Below, one piece after another: positions 1 through 8,873 of a stretch of DNA of 64,000 nucleotides. A program made the position numbers and the translations under genes. The first letter of the stretch is position 1, and every line of letters starts with the position of its first letter. Location of the stretch: positions 1 through 64,000 of the forward strand of contig LUYE01000033.1 of assembly GCA_001602645.1 (NCBI GenBank), written 5' to 3'. The notes under the pieces are model-generated. The model was not told the origin of the DNA, did not search any database, and saw only the letters and a program-made list of their open reading frames with translations. Origin of the DNA: Methanosarcinales archaeon Methan_01. Its GTDB lineage: Archaea; Halobacteriota; Methanosarcinia; Methanotrichales; Methanotrichaceae.

Positions 1-618
1 GAGGTTGTGGACCGCGAATATCACCGGCTCCTCGCCCGCCTGCCCGCAAGCCGAGGCTGAAGAAAGCTTTCTGATCTCTCCGGCCTCGAAGGCCCTCTTC
101 CCGGTGATGGTGACGACGATCCGCTCGAAGCCTGCGGCAAGAGCCCTCCGGTAACCCTCCACCTGATCGATGGTGCACCGGTCGTCGAGGAGGATGCACC
201 CTCTCTCACGAAGGCCCGCCTGGATCTCCTCGATAGGCTCGGTTCTGACCAGGCCGGTCATGTGGGCGCCCAGGGCGGCCACGACCTCGGGCCTCGCGGC
301 GACGACCGTCCCCGCCCCCTCGCAGACCACGACGGCCGCATCGATGAGCCCCGATCTCATGGCGTCGGCGATCATCTCCGAGGCGCCGAAGCTGACGGGC
401 CTATCCGAGAGCTCCAGGAATCGATGGGGGCCGTACATCCCCAGCTCCTCCATGTGACGCTTCAGGACCGACTCGACGGTCTTGCGGGACTCGACCCCGT
501 GCCCATAGAGGCCGCTTCGCAAGGGACACCATTTGACCTTCGGGTCCGTCAGGACCTCGACCTCTCCGGCCCTCACCCTCACCAGGGCCCCGGCCATCTC
601 CAGCATGTGCTCTGCCAA
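1..618 (-). CDS. methanogenesis marker protein 8 (DUF2099), 3' end cut by the window edge
   Basis: The reverse strand encodes about 206 residues and runs off the left edge. The product matches my recollection of methanogenesis marker protein 8, a family found in methanogens whose biochemical role is not established. Recognisable stretches are DPKVKWCPLRSGLYG near residue 25, FGASEMIADAMRSGLIDAAV around 75, VVCEGAGTVVAARPEVV after it, and IDQVEGYRRALAAGFERIVV around 150. An in-frame TGA lies 27 bases above, so the start is either TTG at 618 (preceded by GAAGGCGG) or ATG at 606. The family is usually near 270 residues, so about a quarter is missing. It is the best single sign that the host is a methanogen. 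Confidence 0.85.
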   Translation of the reverse strand, partial: MAEHMLEMAGALVRVRAGEVEVLTDPKVKWCPLRSGLYGHGVESRKTVESVLKRHMEELGMYGPHRFLELSDRPVSFGASEMIADAMRSGLIDAAVVVCEGAGTVVAARPEVVAALGAHMTGLVRTEPIEEIQAGLRERGCILLDDRCTIDQVEGYRRALAAGFERIVVTITGKRAFEAGEIRKLSSASACGQAGEEPVIFAVHNL

Positions 619-653
619 GCGAATCCGCCTTCAAACGCCTCTCTCTTCTTTCC

Positions 654-1142
654 TCATCCCTCAGAAACCAGCTCCTCCTCGGGGACGAACTTCAGGGCTG
701 CCGAGTTGATACAGTACCGGTGCCCCGTTGGGGGTGGCCCGTCTTCGAAGACGTGGCCGAGGTGGGAGTCGCACTGCGCGCAGATCACCTCGACCCTCAC
801 CATCCCGTAGCTCTCGTCCTTCCGCTCCGCGACGGCATCCTCGGAGATCGGCTCCACGAAGCTCGGCCAGCCGGAGCTCGAGTCGAACTTCGTCTCCGAG
901 GAGAAGAGGTCATTTCCGCAGGCGACGCACCGATAGATCCCCTTCCCCTTGAAATTGTAATACTTGCCGGAGAAGGGGGGCTCGGTCCCCCGCCTCCTGG
1001 TGACGATGTACTCCTCCCGGGAGAGGAGCTTCTTCCACTCCTCGTCGGTTTTAACGACCTTTCCGGCCACGGTCACACCTTCGGCGATTCCATCGTCTTT
1101 CCTCGTCTTATGACCACAAGACTTCGATTCCGCACCCCTCAT
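654..1142 (-). CDS. msrB: peptide-methionine (R)-S-oxide reductase
   Basis: 162 residues. MsrB reduces methionine-R-sulfoxide in proteins in the cytoplasm. The fold signature is clear: SSGWPSF near residue 90, HLGHVF near 125 and the catalytic cysteine in [11 protein letters not shown] near 145. Two CxxC pairs, CVACG and CAQC, form the structural zinc site of this subfamily. The first 35 residues are an extra, charged N-terminal extension beyond the usual domain. The start codon overlaps the stop of the upstream nitroreductase gene as ATGA, so the two are probably translated together as a redox-stress pair. Confidence 0.95.
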   Translation of the reverse strand: MRGAESKSCGHKTRKDDGIAEGVTVAGKVVKTDEEWKKLLSREEYIVTRRRGTEPPFSGKYYNFKGKGIYRCVACGNDLFSSETKFDSSSGWPSFVEPISEDAVAERKDESYGMVRVEVICAQCDSHLGHVFEDGPPPTGHRYCINSAALKFVPEEELVSEG

Positions 1143-1651
1143 CCCCAGGTCTCGAAGGCGACGATCTCGTCTTTCACCTTCCGGGGCCGAGGGAAGGGGG
1201 ACTCATCGGGGTAGCCCATCGGCAGGAGCGCCACGACCCTCACCTCGGGGGGTATGTTCAGGACCTTCTTCACCTCCTCCTCGTAGAAGGCCCCGATCCA
1301 GCAGGTCCCCAGCCCCTCGGCCGTGGCCTGGAGGACCATGTGCTCGACGGCGATGGCGAGGTCGATGGGGTAGGTGAGCTGGCCGCAGGTCATGACGTAG
1401 TCGGTGATGGTGGCGCAGGAGGCGATCACCACCGGGGCCTCGCCGACGAAGGTCTGGCCCTTCGCCGCCTCAGCGAGCCGTTTCCGCCTCCCCTCGTCCC
1501 GAACGACGACGAACCTCCACTCCTGGAGGTTCTTCGCGGAGGGGGCGAGCCTTGCCGCCTCCAGGACCCGGTCGAGCTTGTCGTTCTCGACCTTCCGAGG
1601 GAGGTACTTTCTTATGCTTCTCCTCTTCTGGATCGCCTCGGCGAGCTCCAT
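1139..1651 (-). CDS. nitroreductase family flavoprotein
   Basis: 170 residues, the usual length for a compact FMN-dependent nitroreductase. It opens with the family signature [11 protein letters not shown], followed by [19 protein letters not shown] (FMN binding) and the C-terminal [10 protein letters not shown]. Such proteins reduce quinones, nitro compounds or flavins with NAD(P)H; the substrate cannot be read from sequence. It sits between a winged-helix regulator gene (4-bp gap) and msrB (ATGA overlap), so the three probably form one operon. Confidence 0.9.
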   Translation of the reverse strand: MELAEAIQKRRSIRKYLPRKVENDKLDRVLEAARLAPSAKNLQEWRFVVVRDEGRRKRLAEAAKGQTFVGEAPVVIASCATITDYVMTCGQLTYPIDLAIAVEHMVLQATAEGLGTCWIGAFYEEEVKKVLNIPPEVRVVALLPMGYPDESPFPRPRKVKDEIVAFETWG

Positions 1652-1655
1652 CCGA

Positions 1656-1901
1656 TCACGCCCTCTTCTTCAGCTCTTTCGATAACTCGACTCCGAGATC
1701 GGTGAACTCCCAGATCCCGCCCTTCTCCCTCAGAAGCCCCTTGCTGGCGACCTCCTCCAGGGCCCTCCCCACCACGGGGGCCGTAAGGCGGCCGAACTTG
1801 GCGATCTTCTCCGCGGGCTGGGGCCCCTTCGACTCGATGATCTCCAAAACCTTTATCCTATGCTTGTTTCCCATAACAAAGCCTATCAGCTCTTCCATCA
1901 T
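1656..1901 (-). CDS. small winged-helix transcriptional regulator
   Basis: 81 residues. The pattern is a single archaeal winged helix-turn-helix: helix 1 MGNKHRIKVLEIIESKG, helix 2 PAEKIAKFGRL, recognition helix TAPVVGRALEEVASKGLL, then a short wing REKGGIWEFTDLG. No sensor domain is visible. It is the first gene of the wHTH-nitroreductase-msrB group and may regulate it, which is inference from position. The start ATG is doubled (MM). Confidence 0.8.
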   Translation of the reverse strand: MMEELIGFVMGNKHRIKVLEIIESKGPQPAEKIAKFGRLTAPVVGRALEEVASKGLLREKGGIWEFTDLGVELSKELKKRA

Positions 1902-2047
1902 TTGCGCCTCCTATCGTCAAATCCTCGTTCAAGTCCTTATAGAGATCCCCATCAAAGCCATAAATGAGATCCAGGACCAGATCCAGGATCATTTTTTGGG
2001 TCAAATCTTGCGTTAGGTTTATGTTCCCCCAGAAGACTCTGATACTC

Positions 2048-2358
2048 GCGGGCTAGTCCGGGTGGCTCGGCGTCACCTGTAACCCGAGATCGCCGATATG
2101 CGGGGGACGAAGCTGGTGGACGACTGCGGTGCTGCAGGTTCAGTCCAGTTGCCGACTGTGATTCTCCGCCCTGTGGGGACAGCATTGACGTTCGGGCCTG
2201 CCGGAGGGCAGGTCTGTTCATCTCAACTGCGGGGACCGGTTCAGGCCCGGAAGGGAGCAGACCTACCGCGGATAACTGTCGCTTGCAGATTTGCGGGGAG
2301 GAGAAGGTCTCTGGGGCACCTGGCCTGTGGCGTTGCAGGCAACCGTCGGCGCGCCCGC
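2048..2358 (+). ncRNA. ffs: signal recognition particle (7S) RNA
   Basis: About 311 nt. The termini pair as GCGGGC (2048-2053) with GCCCGC (2353-2358), giving the closed helix typical of archaeal 7S RNA. The 5' part contains GTCCGGGTGGCTCGGC and CACCTGTAACCCGAGATCG, matching the archaeal Alu-domain helices 2-4. The S-domain helix 8 signature with its GGAA-type loop, TTCAGGCCCGGAAGGGAGCA, lies at about 2239-2258. Downstream is AT-rich sequence. This RNA scaffolds SRP19 and SRP54 for co-translational targeting. A 90-codon open frame inside it has no coding features. Confidence 0.93.
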
Positions 2359-2432
2359 ATTAAAAAATAAACTTATCCGAGATAGATTTATCCGACGGGG
2401 ATCCGTCCGGGATAAACCGACCCGGGATAAAT

Positions 2433-3017
2433 TTACTCGATCTTGATCTCCTTCCCCTTCTCCGCCTTCAACTTCTTCTCCAGCTCGACGGAGAGGACGC
2501 CGTTCTTGTAGGACGCTTTGGCGCTGTCGGGGTCGACCTCGGCATCGAGGGCGATCGTCTTCGCGAACTTCTTCTCCCCGGTCGTCTCGATTCTGACCGA
2601 CCTTTCCGTCGAGTCGAGCTTGATATTCTCCTTCTCGACCCCCGGAAGCTCGGCGAAGATCTTGTAGAGGTCGCCGTCCTCCATCACGTCGACCAGGGGC
2701 TCGCGGCCGGCGCTGGGCTCGATCCCGCCGCGGCTGGGGCGGATGTTTCCGAACTCCCGGAAGGTCGGCTCCTTTCCCGGCTCTGCGGTGTAGCTGAAGC
2801 CGTAGACGAAGGGGCCGTATCTCCGGGCCGTCCCCGCGGGAGTCTCCTCCTCCCGGACCAGCTCCTTCAGGTCGTCGGGGATCCCCTCCTGAAACCTCCT
2901 GATCAGCTCATCGAAGGGGTCTCGGTAGATCCCCTCCTCGCGCTCCTCCTCGAAGGGAAAGCCCCGGAAGATGCTCTCAAAGGCGTCGAATATGGATGGG
3001 TATCTTCTCTTTCTCAT
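2433..3017 (-). CDS. Hsp20/alpha-crystallin family small heat-shock protein
   Basis: 194 residues, ATP-independent holdase chaperone. The N-terminal 100 residues are an acidic, Arg-rich arm; the alpha-crystallin domain runs from about residue 105 to the end, with DVMEDGDLYKIFAELPGVEK and GVLSVELEKK, and the chain ends in the I-x-I type tail KEIKIE used for oligomer assembly. Translation signals are good: GAGGTGA ten bases above the ATG, and a TATA-like CTATAATAATAAG at about 3050-3062 on the reverse strand. It appears monocistronic. Confidence 0.92.
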   Translation of the reverse strand: MRKRRYPSIFDAFESIFRGFPFEEEREEGIYRDPFDELIRRFQEGIPDDLKELVREEETPAGTARRYGPFVYGFSYTAEPGKEPTFREFGNIRPSRGGIEPSAGREPLVDVMEDGDLYKIFAELPGVEKENIKLDSTERSVRIETTGEKKFAKTIALDAEVDPDSAKASYKNGVLSVELEKKLKAEKGKEIKIE

Positions 3018-3373
3018 GATAATCTGTCACCTCTTTTTTATCGGTCGAGCTTATTATTATAGGGGCGCTCGGATATACGCTTTTTGGTGATCGGGCTGCG
3101 ATGGAGCGAAACGGTTGAGTAGGTAGGTCATTCTTTCGCCATCTCCCAGTTCGCAGACCACCTGCTCCACCCCGACAGGTTTGGTGGGGACGGCATTGTA
3201 ATCAGCGGCACCAGTGGGGAGATCGGCTTCGGTGGGGAACGGGGGCGTATAAATACACAGATCAACGCCTCAATGTTTCGACGTTTCTGAGAATGAGTTA
3301 GTATAGATTATTATTTTTTGAAAACTTAGTGTTATATACCATGAATACTATCGACCGATCGGAGTGATCGATA
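3018..3373. other. 356-bp intergenic region with two divergent promoters
   Basis: The left end holds the hsp20 promoter (TATA-like element at about 3050-3062, reverse strand). The right end holds a TATA-like GTTATATACC at about 3330-3340 for the secreted protein gene, followed by GATCGGAGTGATCGATA before its ATG. From 3074 to 3290 I see no gene. Confidence 0.5.
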
Positions 3374-4030
3374 ATGAATATAAAGATCATACTACTGTTT
3401 TGGATGCTACTGGCCCTGAGCTGGCCGGCCTCATCGGTAGAATGCATTAGTCTTGGGAACGGGGCATCCGATCAGGTGATAAACCTAAATGTGGGAGCAA
3501 GGCAACCCGCTCAGGCCTATAGTTTCGGCAGGGCCGGATTTGTGGCTCCACAGGTGCCTCAGACCATTGCCTTGAGCCCCAACGCCATGTTGACCGAGGC
3601 CCAAGAACTGAGAGATGAGACTCAAGCTGCCAGAGACGAGGCCGTACTTGCAAGAGATGAGGCCAAGAGTTCCTATGAGCTGGCTCGGGCGACGGTTTCC
3701 AGAATTGAAGAGATTGAAAAACATGTGGATGACCTCGCAAAAAACGCACAACACAGCTCTGATTCCTGTGCAGTATGCGCAGATAAATGCAGTAATATCC
3801 TAAGCCTGACAAATGACACCTATAGAAAAAATCTTGATATATCGTCAGTTGTGGAGAGGAATATCTGTGAGATGAGAGACGATCTCCGGGAGGCAAGATC
3901 TTATGCCGGTGCTTCCGCTCTCAACGCCGCTTATGCCGCAGACTGCTTGAACCGCACCCTACTTGTCTATAATGAAACATCGGACACGAGGGAAAGTATT
4001 GCCGATATGCTCAACGATACGAAAACGTAG
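3374..4030 (+). CDS. secreted coiled-coil protein of unknown function, possible premature amber stop
   Basis: 218 residues. A signal peptide is clear (MNIKIILLFWMLLALSWPASS). Residues 75-125 are a heptad-rich helix with repeated RDE(T/A) units (ELRDETQAARDEAVLARDEA), followed by a Cys-containing segment (SCAVCADKCSN) and a second helical part rich in NDT/NET sequons. The function is unknown. The chain ends NDTKT at a TAG, but the same frame stays open for 20 more codons of similar composition (4031-4090: TSEARSDAESEAALTNQTAS) before TGA, so the TAG may be a recent truncation. Base composition is lower in GC than the neighbours. Confidence 0.7.
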   Translation: MNIKIILLFWMLLALSWPASSVECISLGNGASDQVINLNVGARQPAQAYSFGRAGFVAPQVPQTIALSPNAMLTEAQELRDETQAARDEAVLARDEAKSSYELARATVSRIEEIEKHVDDLAKNAQHSSDSCAVCADKCSNILSLTNDTYRKNLDISSVVERNICEMRDDLREARSYAGASALNAAYAADCLNRTLLVYNETSDTRESIADMLNDTKT

Positions 4031-4186
4031 ACAAGCGAGGCAAGGTCCGATGCCGAATCCGAGGCGGCATTGACGAATCAAACGGCGTCGTGACGAGCCT
4101 CAGGCGTGGATCTCGAAAACCCCCCATATCCCAAAATTGGCGGTGCCCCAATTTAAAGGAGATTTATAGGGAGCCTCCGATTGAGG

Positions 4187-4421
4187 TCACCAGTCGCGGG
4201 AGTTCATCCTTATCCTCGTCGCCATGTCGGCCAAGGCCCCCTCCTGCGTCCCGAACTTTCTGGGCGGATTCGAGAGCGCAGTTCCCGCGCCGCCACCCGA
4301 CGATCCAGATCTCCAGGGATTCCCAGCGCTCCTCGGTGGTCTCCCGGACCGCGAGGATCGCTGACTGTCGCCTCATCTCGGCCAGGTGTTCCAGAAGCGC
4401 GAAGCGGACGGCTCGGCGCCC
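4187..4421 (-). pseudogene. decayed partial copy of the nreA 3' end
   Basis: The reverse strand reads RFALLEHLAEMRRQSAILAV and then RETTEERWESLEIWIV, almost the same as [36 protein letters not shown] in the intact NreA protein about 1 kb away. After that the frame shifts; another frame gives [16 protein letters not shown] and a stop at 4187-4189, matching [16 protein letters not shown]. The upstream part of the gene is absent and the PCNA-binding tail is missing. It is a duplicated, frameshifted fragment, not a functional gene. Confidence 0.85.
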
Positions 4422-4486
4422 CCGCGGTGCGGCTCATCCTGCACCGCGGGGGCGTCTTCCAAGGAAGACCCTCATGCCCCTACTAC

Positions 4487-4813
4487 TTATCTGGCGGTAT
4501 CTGGCGGCCGCGAATAGACCTTGCCCCTGAAGTCCAGCTTCAGAAGCAGGACGAGCCTCTCCTCTTCATCCACCTGATAAACGAGCCGAAAATCGCCGAA
4601 CCTGACCCGAAAGCGGCTTTTGTGGCCTTTGCACCGCTTAATGTCAAAATTCGCCTCATCGAGGTGATCCCCGGAGATATGCCCCGACCTTGCAAGGAAC
4701 GGGTCCTCAGCCAGCTGATCGATCGGCTCCTTAAGCCTCCTCTGATGAGCCTGAGGAAGGCCAGCTATCACCCGTTTCACTCTCTTTGGATGTAAAAGAA
4801 CCTCATAGCTCAT
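4487..4813 (-). CDS. RelE/ParE-type toxin
   Basis: 108 residues from the ATG at 4813 (MSYEVLLHPKRVKR). The RelE/ParE fold is indicated by VLLHPKRVKRVIAGL, LKEPIDQLAEDPF, and the basic core KSRFRVRFGDFRLVYQVDEE, which holds the Arg residues typical of ribosome-dependent mRNA interferases. The gene starts in an ATGA overlap with the upstream antitoxin gene, the usual type II toxin-antitoxin layout. A longer frame upstream (to 4843) would overlap the antitoxin by 33 bases and is unlikely. Activity in this host is not shown by sequence. Confidence 0.85.
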   Translation of the reverse strand: MSYEVLLHPKRVKRVIAGLPQAHQRRLKEPIDQLAEDPFLARSGHISGDHLDEANFDIKRCKGHKSRFRVRFGDFRLVYQVDEEERLVLLLKLDFRGKVYSRPPDTAR

Positions 4814-4953
4814 AATCCGAGCTCTGCCTCGATGCTCTTCCAAGAAACGCCCTTCTCCCTCGTCTCTTGCGCGAGCCTCTCCAGCTCCTCGGCCTCAGAT
4901 TCGCCTACATCGAGATCTCGAACAGAATCTCGCCTAATCTTGACTGAAGCCAT
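4810..4953 (-). CDS. antitoxin partner of the RelE-type toxin
   Basis: 47 residues from ATG 4953 (MASVKIRRDSVRDLDVGESEAEELERLAQE, shown in part). It is small, acidic and helical, with a short beta-like N-terminus, as in archaeal RelB-like antitoxins. The stop overlaps the toxin start (ATGA). A 14-codon longer frame begins at TTG 4995, but lacks a visible ribosome site. The antitoxin probably binds the toxin and represses the pair; that is inferred from the family and layout. Confidence 0.75.
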   Translation of the reverse strand: MASVKIRRDSVRDLDVGESEAEELERLAQETREKGVSWKSIEAELGL

Positions 4954-5105
4954 CGTAGGGATAATGATCTGCAGATACCATATACATTTCGTCAATAATT
5001 CAATACACCTGCACGATGGCCCCGGGAACCATCCCCGCCACCCGGCCCCATCATCTCCATGTACCGGCGGAGCTCCTCGCCGAAATTATCTTCGCGCCTT
5101 CCCTC

Positions 5106-6419
5106 TTAAAAGAACCTCGCCAGCGTCGTCTGCCCCGCCCCCCGGGCCAGCTCCGAGTGAGGTCGCCACTCCCGCGCGGGTGTCCGAATCCGCGTCGCCA
5201 TATCCGCCAGCGCCGCCTCCAGGGTCTCGAACCTCTTCGGCTGGCTCGCCAGGGCGGCCCGGGCCGCCTCCCGGACGACCCAGACCCCCAGAGGTGCCCA
5301 GTACTCCTCGGTGATCTCCCGGACGATGAGGGCCGAGGCCTGCCTCCTCATCTCGGCTAGTCTTTCGAGAAGGGCGAGGCGGGCGGCGTAGTACCCGCCG
5401 GCGAGGCTGCTATAACCCTTCTTCGGACCGGGGCCCTCCCAATCGGCGCCGATCCAGGCCTCGCCGCCGGACCAGACCGACCTCGGGAGCCAGATCTCGA
5501 TCAGCTCGTAGGTGAACGAGCCCGGGGCGAGGAGGACCTCGAAGTGATTTGCCAGCCTCTCGCCGGAGAAGAGGAGGTAGTCGCCTACGGGCGGATCGTC
5601 CTGGATGGCGGCGGCGAGATGCTTTCCTGCGATGTCGTCGGAGGCGGTGATCGACCACCTCGTCGGGACGAGCTTTCTGTTCTTGCCGAGGAGCCCCAGG
5701 GAGAGGAGCCGCGAGATCCCGTCCACCTCGACCCCGGAGGCGTAAAGCTCGCCGACGGCGGCTGCGGCCAAAAGGTCGGTGTCCCCCACCACCTCGTCGA
5801 CCTTCCGGGGGACCGTCGGGTTCGAGATGATCTCCATCTCCTCGACGGTCCCGACCGGCCCCGAGGGCATCATGAAGCCGTCGAAGCGCAGGCGCCCTCG
5901 GGGCGGCTTTGCGAAGGTCACCTCCGTCTCGACCGGAGTCGAGGAGATGGCGATCTCCTGGGCCATCTCCAGGAGCTTTCCTGGGTTCTTCGCGTCCGAG
6001 ACCTCGAACCTGGAGGAGGACCTCACCATCGAGGACCGGAGGGCGACGATATCGCCGACCCCCATCTGCGCCAGCTCCGCCGGCCGGGTGAAGAGGGAGG
6101 GGGAGAGAGGGGAGCAGGCCCTGGGGCCGGGGCCAGATCCGGTGGCGGTGGCGGTGGAGGAGGAGCCGGATCCTGATCCGAGGGCTGAGGCGAGGGCAGC
6201 GACCCCGTCCTCCAGCCCCGCGCCCTGGGCCGGGAGGAGGGGGCCGGCGGAGACCCGGGGGTAGCCGAACCTCCCGACGAAGACCTCCGGTGGCGACGGC
6301 CCCTCGAGGGTAGTTCCCAAATTCGGAAGCTCCGATGCCACCCGGAAGCTCTTGAGGATCGGGCAGACCGGCCTTCCGCAGAGCCCCCGCCCCTTGCACC
6401 GAACGCACCTCGTAGCCAA
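5106..6419 (-). CDS. nreA: NreA-type DNA repair protein with zinc finger and PCNA-binding tail
   Basis: 437 residues. Nre proteins are archaeal DNA-damage-response factors that bind the sliding clamp. The N-terminus has a Cys cluster ([16 protein letters not shown]) typical of the family, followed by the conserved [19 protein letters not shown] near residue 45. The last residues, QTTLARFF, form a PIP box (Q-x-x-L-x-x-F-F). The start is TTG at 6419, since the Cys cluster begins four codons later. It is divergent from hisI with about 45 bp between, so the two promoters share the same short AT-rich stretch. A degraded duplicate of its 3' end lies at 4187-4421. Confidence 0.92.
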   Translation of the reverse strand: MATRCVRCKGRGLCGRPVCPILKSFRVASELPNLGTTLEGPSPPEVFVGRFGYPRVSAGPLLPAQGAGLEDGVAALASALGSGSGSSSTATATGSGPGPRACSPLSPSLFTRPAELAQMGVGDIVALRSSMVRSSSRFEVSDAKNPGKLLEMAQEIAISSTPVETEVTFAKPPRGRLRFDGFMMPSGPVGTVEEMEIISNPTVPRKVDEVVGDTDLLAAAAVGELYASGVEVDGISRLLSLGLLGKNRKLVPTRWSITASDDIAGKHLAAAIQDDPPVGDYLLFSGERLANHFEVLLAPGSFTYELIEIWLPRSVWSGGEAWIGADWEGPGPKKGYSSLAGGYYAARLALLERLAEMRRQASALIVREITEEYWAPLGVWVVREAARAALASQPKRFETLEAALADMATRIRTPAREWRPHSELARGAGQTTLARFF

Positions 6420-6429
6420 CGGATCGAAA

Positions 6430-6452
6430 ACGGCTTTTATAGGATATAGCCC
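6430..6452. promoter_or_regulatory. shared divergent promoter of nreA and hisI
   Basis: The only AT-rich stretch between the two genes is CTTTTATAGGATATAG. On the + strand the TATA-like element is about 30 bases above the hisI ATG, which would give a very short leader. On the reverse strand CTATATCCTATAAAAG can serve nreA. Inferred from position and composition only. Confidence 0.5.
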
Positions 6453-6465
6453 CTATCATCGAGGC

Positions 6466-6816
6466 ATGATGGAGATCAAGGGCGACCTCGTCCCGGCGAT
6501 CGTCCAGGACGCCCGGACCGGGGAGGTCCTCATGCTCGCCTACATGAACCGGGAGGCCCTGGTGAAGACCCTGGAGACGGGAAAAGCCCATTACTGGAGC
6601 AGGTCGAGGGACCGGCTCTGGCTGAAGGGAGAGTCCTCCGGCCACTTCCAGAGGGTGGTGGAGGCAAGGATCGACTGCGATCAGGACGCGATCCTCCTGA
6701 AGGTCGAGCAGGAGGGGGGGGCCTGCCATACGGGCTACCGATCCTGCTTCTACCGGGACCTGGAGGGGAAGATCGTCGGAGAGCGGGTCTTCGACCCCGA
6801 AGAGGTCTATCGGTGA
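6466..6816 (+). CDS. hisI: phosphoribosyl-AMP cyclohydrolase
   Basis: 116 residues from ATG 6466 ([19 protein letters not shown]). HisI opens the adenine ring of phosphoribosyl-AMP in histidine synthesis. Family hallmarks are [32 protein letters not shown], the metal ligands in [11 protein letters not shown] and the C-terminal [12 protein letters not shown]. The length fits stand-alone HisI without HisE. The start was chosen over an upstream in-frame extension because the promoter TATA lies just above it and GAGG precedes it. The stop overlaps the next gene (GTGA). Confidence 0.95.
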   Translation: MMEIKGDLVPAIVQDARTGEVLMLAYMNREALVKTLETGKAHYWSRSRDRLWLKGESSGHFQRVVEARIDCDQDAILLKVEQEGGACHTGYRSCFYRDLEGKIVGERVFDPEEVYR

Positions 6817-8057
6817 GGGCGAGGGAAGGGGGGGAGGCCGGGCGGTACACCCTCGCCGACGGCCGCCTTCTCCGGGTCGAGGCGTCGGTGGAAGGGGGGA
6901 GGGTCCGGCTGAGGGGGGCCGGGCCCCTGGCTCACCTGCCCTTTGTGAAGTCGGCCCTGGGGATCGCCGACGGCCAGATCCCGGTGGCTGCGGCCGACCA
7001 GCTCATCCTCTCCACCTGGTCTCCGCCGATACCGAGCAGGGCCTTCGACCGGCTCGTGAGAAGCTACGTCAAAGCGTCCTTCGGGGTCCGGACCCCCGAC
7101 CAGGTGACGATATCGATCACCGAGGAGTGCCCCAACCGCTGCCTCCACTGCGCTCTGCCGGATACGGGCAGACACCACCGTCTGGAGCCCGAGGAGGTCG
7201 AGGAGGTCATCGGCCAGATCCTGGATTTGGGAACCACCCTGGTCATCTTCGACGGGGGGGAGCCGACTACCTATCGGGAGCTCCCCGACCTGGTACGGGC
7301 CGTCGACGACCGGGCGATCTCCACCGTCTTCACCTCGGGAGCGGGTTTCACCCCCAAACTCGCCCGGTCCCTGAAGGATGCCGGGCTCTACGCCGTCAAC
7401 GTCAGCCTCGACTCCGCCGCCGAGGCTGAGCACGACAGGATGAGGGGGAGAGCCGGCGCCTTCCGGGACGCCGTCAGGGCCGTCGAGAACGCCATCGCCG
7501 CCGACCTTTTCGTCGACCTTTACGCCGTCCTGAGGCGGGAGAACGTCTCAGAGATCCGGTCCTTTCATCAGCTGGCCGCTGAACTGAACGCCAGTGAGCT
7601 GACCTTCTTCGAGGTCGTCCCTACAGGTAGGTGGGCGGAAGAGGTCGGCTCGGTCCTTTCTGAGGAGGAACACGCTGCCCTTGACGAGTTCGTCTCGGCG
7701 GCTCCGCCGCCCCGGACCTTCTCCGTCCCTGCAGCCTTCCGGGAGGTGGGCTGTTTCGCCGGGAGGAACTGGATGCACATCACCCCGGAGGGGGACGTCT
7801 ATCCTTGCGCCTGCCTACCCCGGGTCGTCGGAAACGTCCGGAGGGATCCGGTAAAGAAAATATGGCAAACGATGGCGAAATTGCCGTTTCAAGGAAAAAA
7901 AATCTGTCCTGCGCGGAGTTTTCGGCCGAAAGATCAACATGTATTTATAGCCGATAATCGTGAGAGTCAGCCCGATCAGAATGGAACTGACACAGATACA
8001 GCGGGAGATACTGACCGCCCTCATCAACTTACAACGCCGGGAGGGAAAGGCCGTTAA
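6813..8057 (+). CDS. radical SAM protein with SPASM-like C-terminus, substrate unknown
   Basis: 414 residues from GTG 6813, overlapping the hisI stop. A 95-residue N-terminal domain precedes the radical SAM core: cluster motif CPNRCLHC (CX3CX2C) near residue 110, FDGGEPT (GGE motif) near 147, and [17 protein letters not shown]. Three further cysteines ([13 protein letters not shown]) suggest an auxiliary cluster as in SPASM or twitch proteins. The substrate is not recognisable. The last 40 or so codons are odd: they run through the TATA box and start of the following gene and look non-coding ([19 protein letters not shown]), so the true C-terminus may have been displaced by a frameshift near 7860-7910. 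Confidence 0.85.
   Translation: MRAREGGEAGRYTLADGRLLRVEASVEGGRVRLRGAGPLAHLPFVKSALGIADGQIPVAAADQLILSTWSPPIPSRAFDRLVRSYVKASFGVRTPDQVTISITEECPNRCLHCALPDTGRHHRLEPEEVEEVIGQILDLGTTLVIFDGGEPTTYRELPDLVRAVDDRAISTVFTSGAGFTPKLARSLKDAGLYAVNVSLDSAAEAEHDRMRGRAGAFRDAVRAVENAIAADLFVDLYAVLRRENVSEIRSFHQLAAELNASELTFFEVVPTGRWAEEVGSVLSEEEHAALDEFVSAAPPPRTFSVPAAFREVGCFAGRNWMHITPEGDVYPCACLPRVVGNVRRDPVKKIWQTMAKLPFQGKKICPARSFRPKDQHVFIADNRESQPDQNGTDTDTAGDTDRPHQLTTPGGKGR
7942..7949 (+). promoter_or_regulatory. TATA box of the HTH-CBS regulator gene
   Basis: TATTTATA lies 32 bases above the ATG at 7981, embedded in the 3' part of the overlapping radical SAM frame. The spacing would give a leader of only a few bases. Confidence 0.55.
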
Positions 8058-8853
8058 GGGGGAGGAGATCGCCTCGATCATCGACCGGAACGCCGGCACC
8101 ATAAGAAACCAGATGCAATCTCTGAAGGCCCTCCACCTGGTGGAGGGGGTCCCCGGACCCAAGGGCGGCTACCGGGCCATGGCCGCCGCTTACGACGCCA
8201 TCAACCTCGACGCCGACGACGATGTGGTGGACGTCCCCGTCGTCAGGAACGGATCGCCCGTGGAGGGGGCCACCGCCAACGAGATCACCTTCTACACCGT
8301 CATGAGGCCCAACCAGTGCAGCGGGATCGTCCAGATCATAGGGAACATCCGGGATTTCAACATCGACGACGAGATCGAGATCGGGCCGACCCCCGTCAAC
8401 AAGACCCACATCAAGGGCGTCGTCACTGGGAGGGACGACACCACCAACCGCCTCATATTCGACATAAAGGAGATGGCCTCGATCCCCAAGATCCCGGTGA
8501 AGAACCTGGCCAAGACCGCCATCACCATAGACCCCGGGATCTCCCTCCTGGAGGCGTGCCAGAAGCTCTCCGACTCGAAGGTCCGGGCCGCCCTCGTCGG
8601 GAAGAACGGCGACCCCAGGGGGGTCATCTCCCTGGAGGATCTCGTCCGAGGGATGGCCGACGGCAAGAAAGATCGGCCGGTGGAGGAGGCGATGGTGAGG
8701 GAGTACGCCTCCGTCGACGGCGACGAGCCGCTCCACGTCGCCATCAGCAAGCTCGGAAAGACGGGGGCTTGCCAGGTCGTCGTCACCAAATCCGACGTCC
8801 CCTTCGGGATGCTGGAGGCGACGGACCTCGTCCGCTGCATGGTCCGATTTTAG
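7981..8853 (+). CDS. transcriptional regulator: winged helix plus two CBS domains
   Basis: 290 residues from ATG 7981. Residues 1-60 form a winged helix-turn-helix ([40 protein letters not shown]). Residues 80-165 are a beta-rich middle domain (VMRPNQCSGIVQIIGNIRDF). Residues 175-290 hold two CBS motifs (DPGISLLEACQKLSDSKVRA, DEPLHVAISKLGKTGACQVV), which in other proteins bind adenylate-type ligands. This architecture occurs in methanogens as a presumed energy-state or cofactor-responsive regulator. The target genes are unknown. The start was chosen for its closeness to a TATA box and homology-like first helix. Confidence 0.88.
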   Translation: MELTQIQREILTALINLQRREGKAVKGEEIASIIDRNAGTIRNQMQSLKALHLVEGVPGPKGGYRAMAAAYDAINLDADDDVVDVPVVRNGSPVEGATANEITFYTVMRPNQCSGIVQIIGNIRDFNIDDEIEIGPTPVNKTHIKGVVTGRDDTTNRLIFDIKEMASIPKIPVKNLAKTAITIDPGISLLEACQKLSDSKVRAALVGKNGDPRGVISLEDLVRGMADGKKDRPVEEAMVREYASVDGDEPLHVAISKLGKTGACQVVVTKSDVPFGMLEATDLVRCMVRF

Positions 8854-8873
8854 GGGGGCCGATCAGCCCCGCC

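Noticed and set aside
2098-2370. 90-codon frame
   Set aside because: It lies inside the SRP RNA and shows no protein-like features.
4028-4030. Amber codon read as pyrrolysine
   Set aside because: The protein is not a methylamine methyltransferase, no pyl genes are in the window, and the group suggested here is not known to use pyrrolysine.
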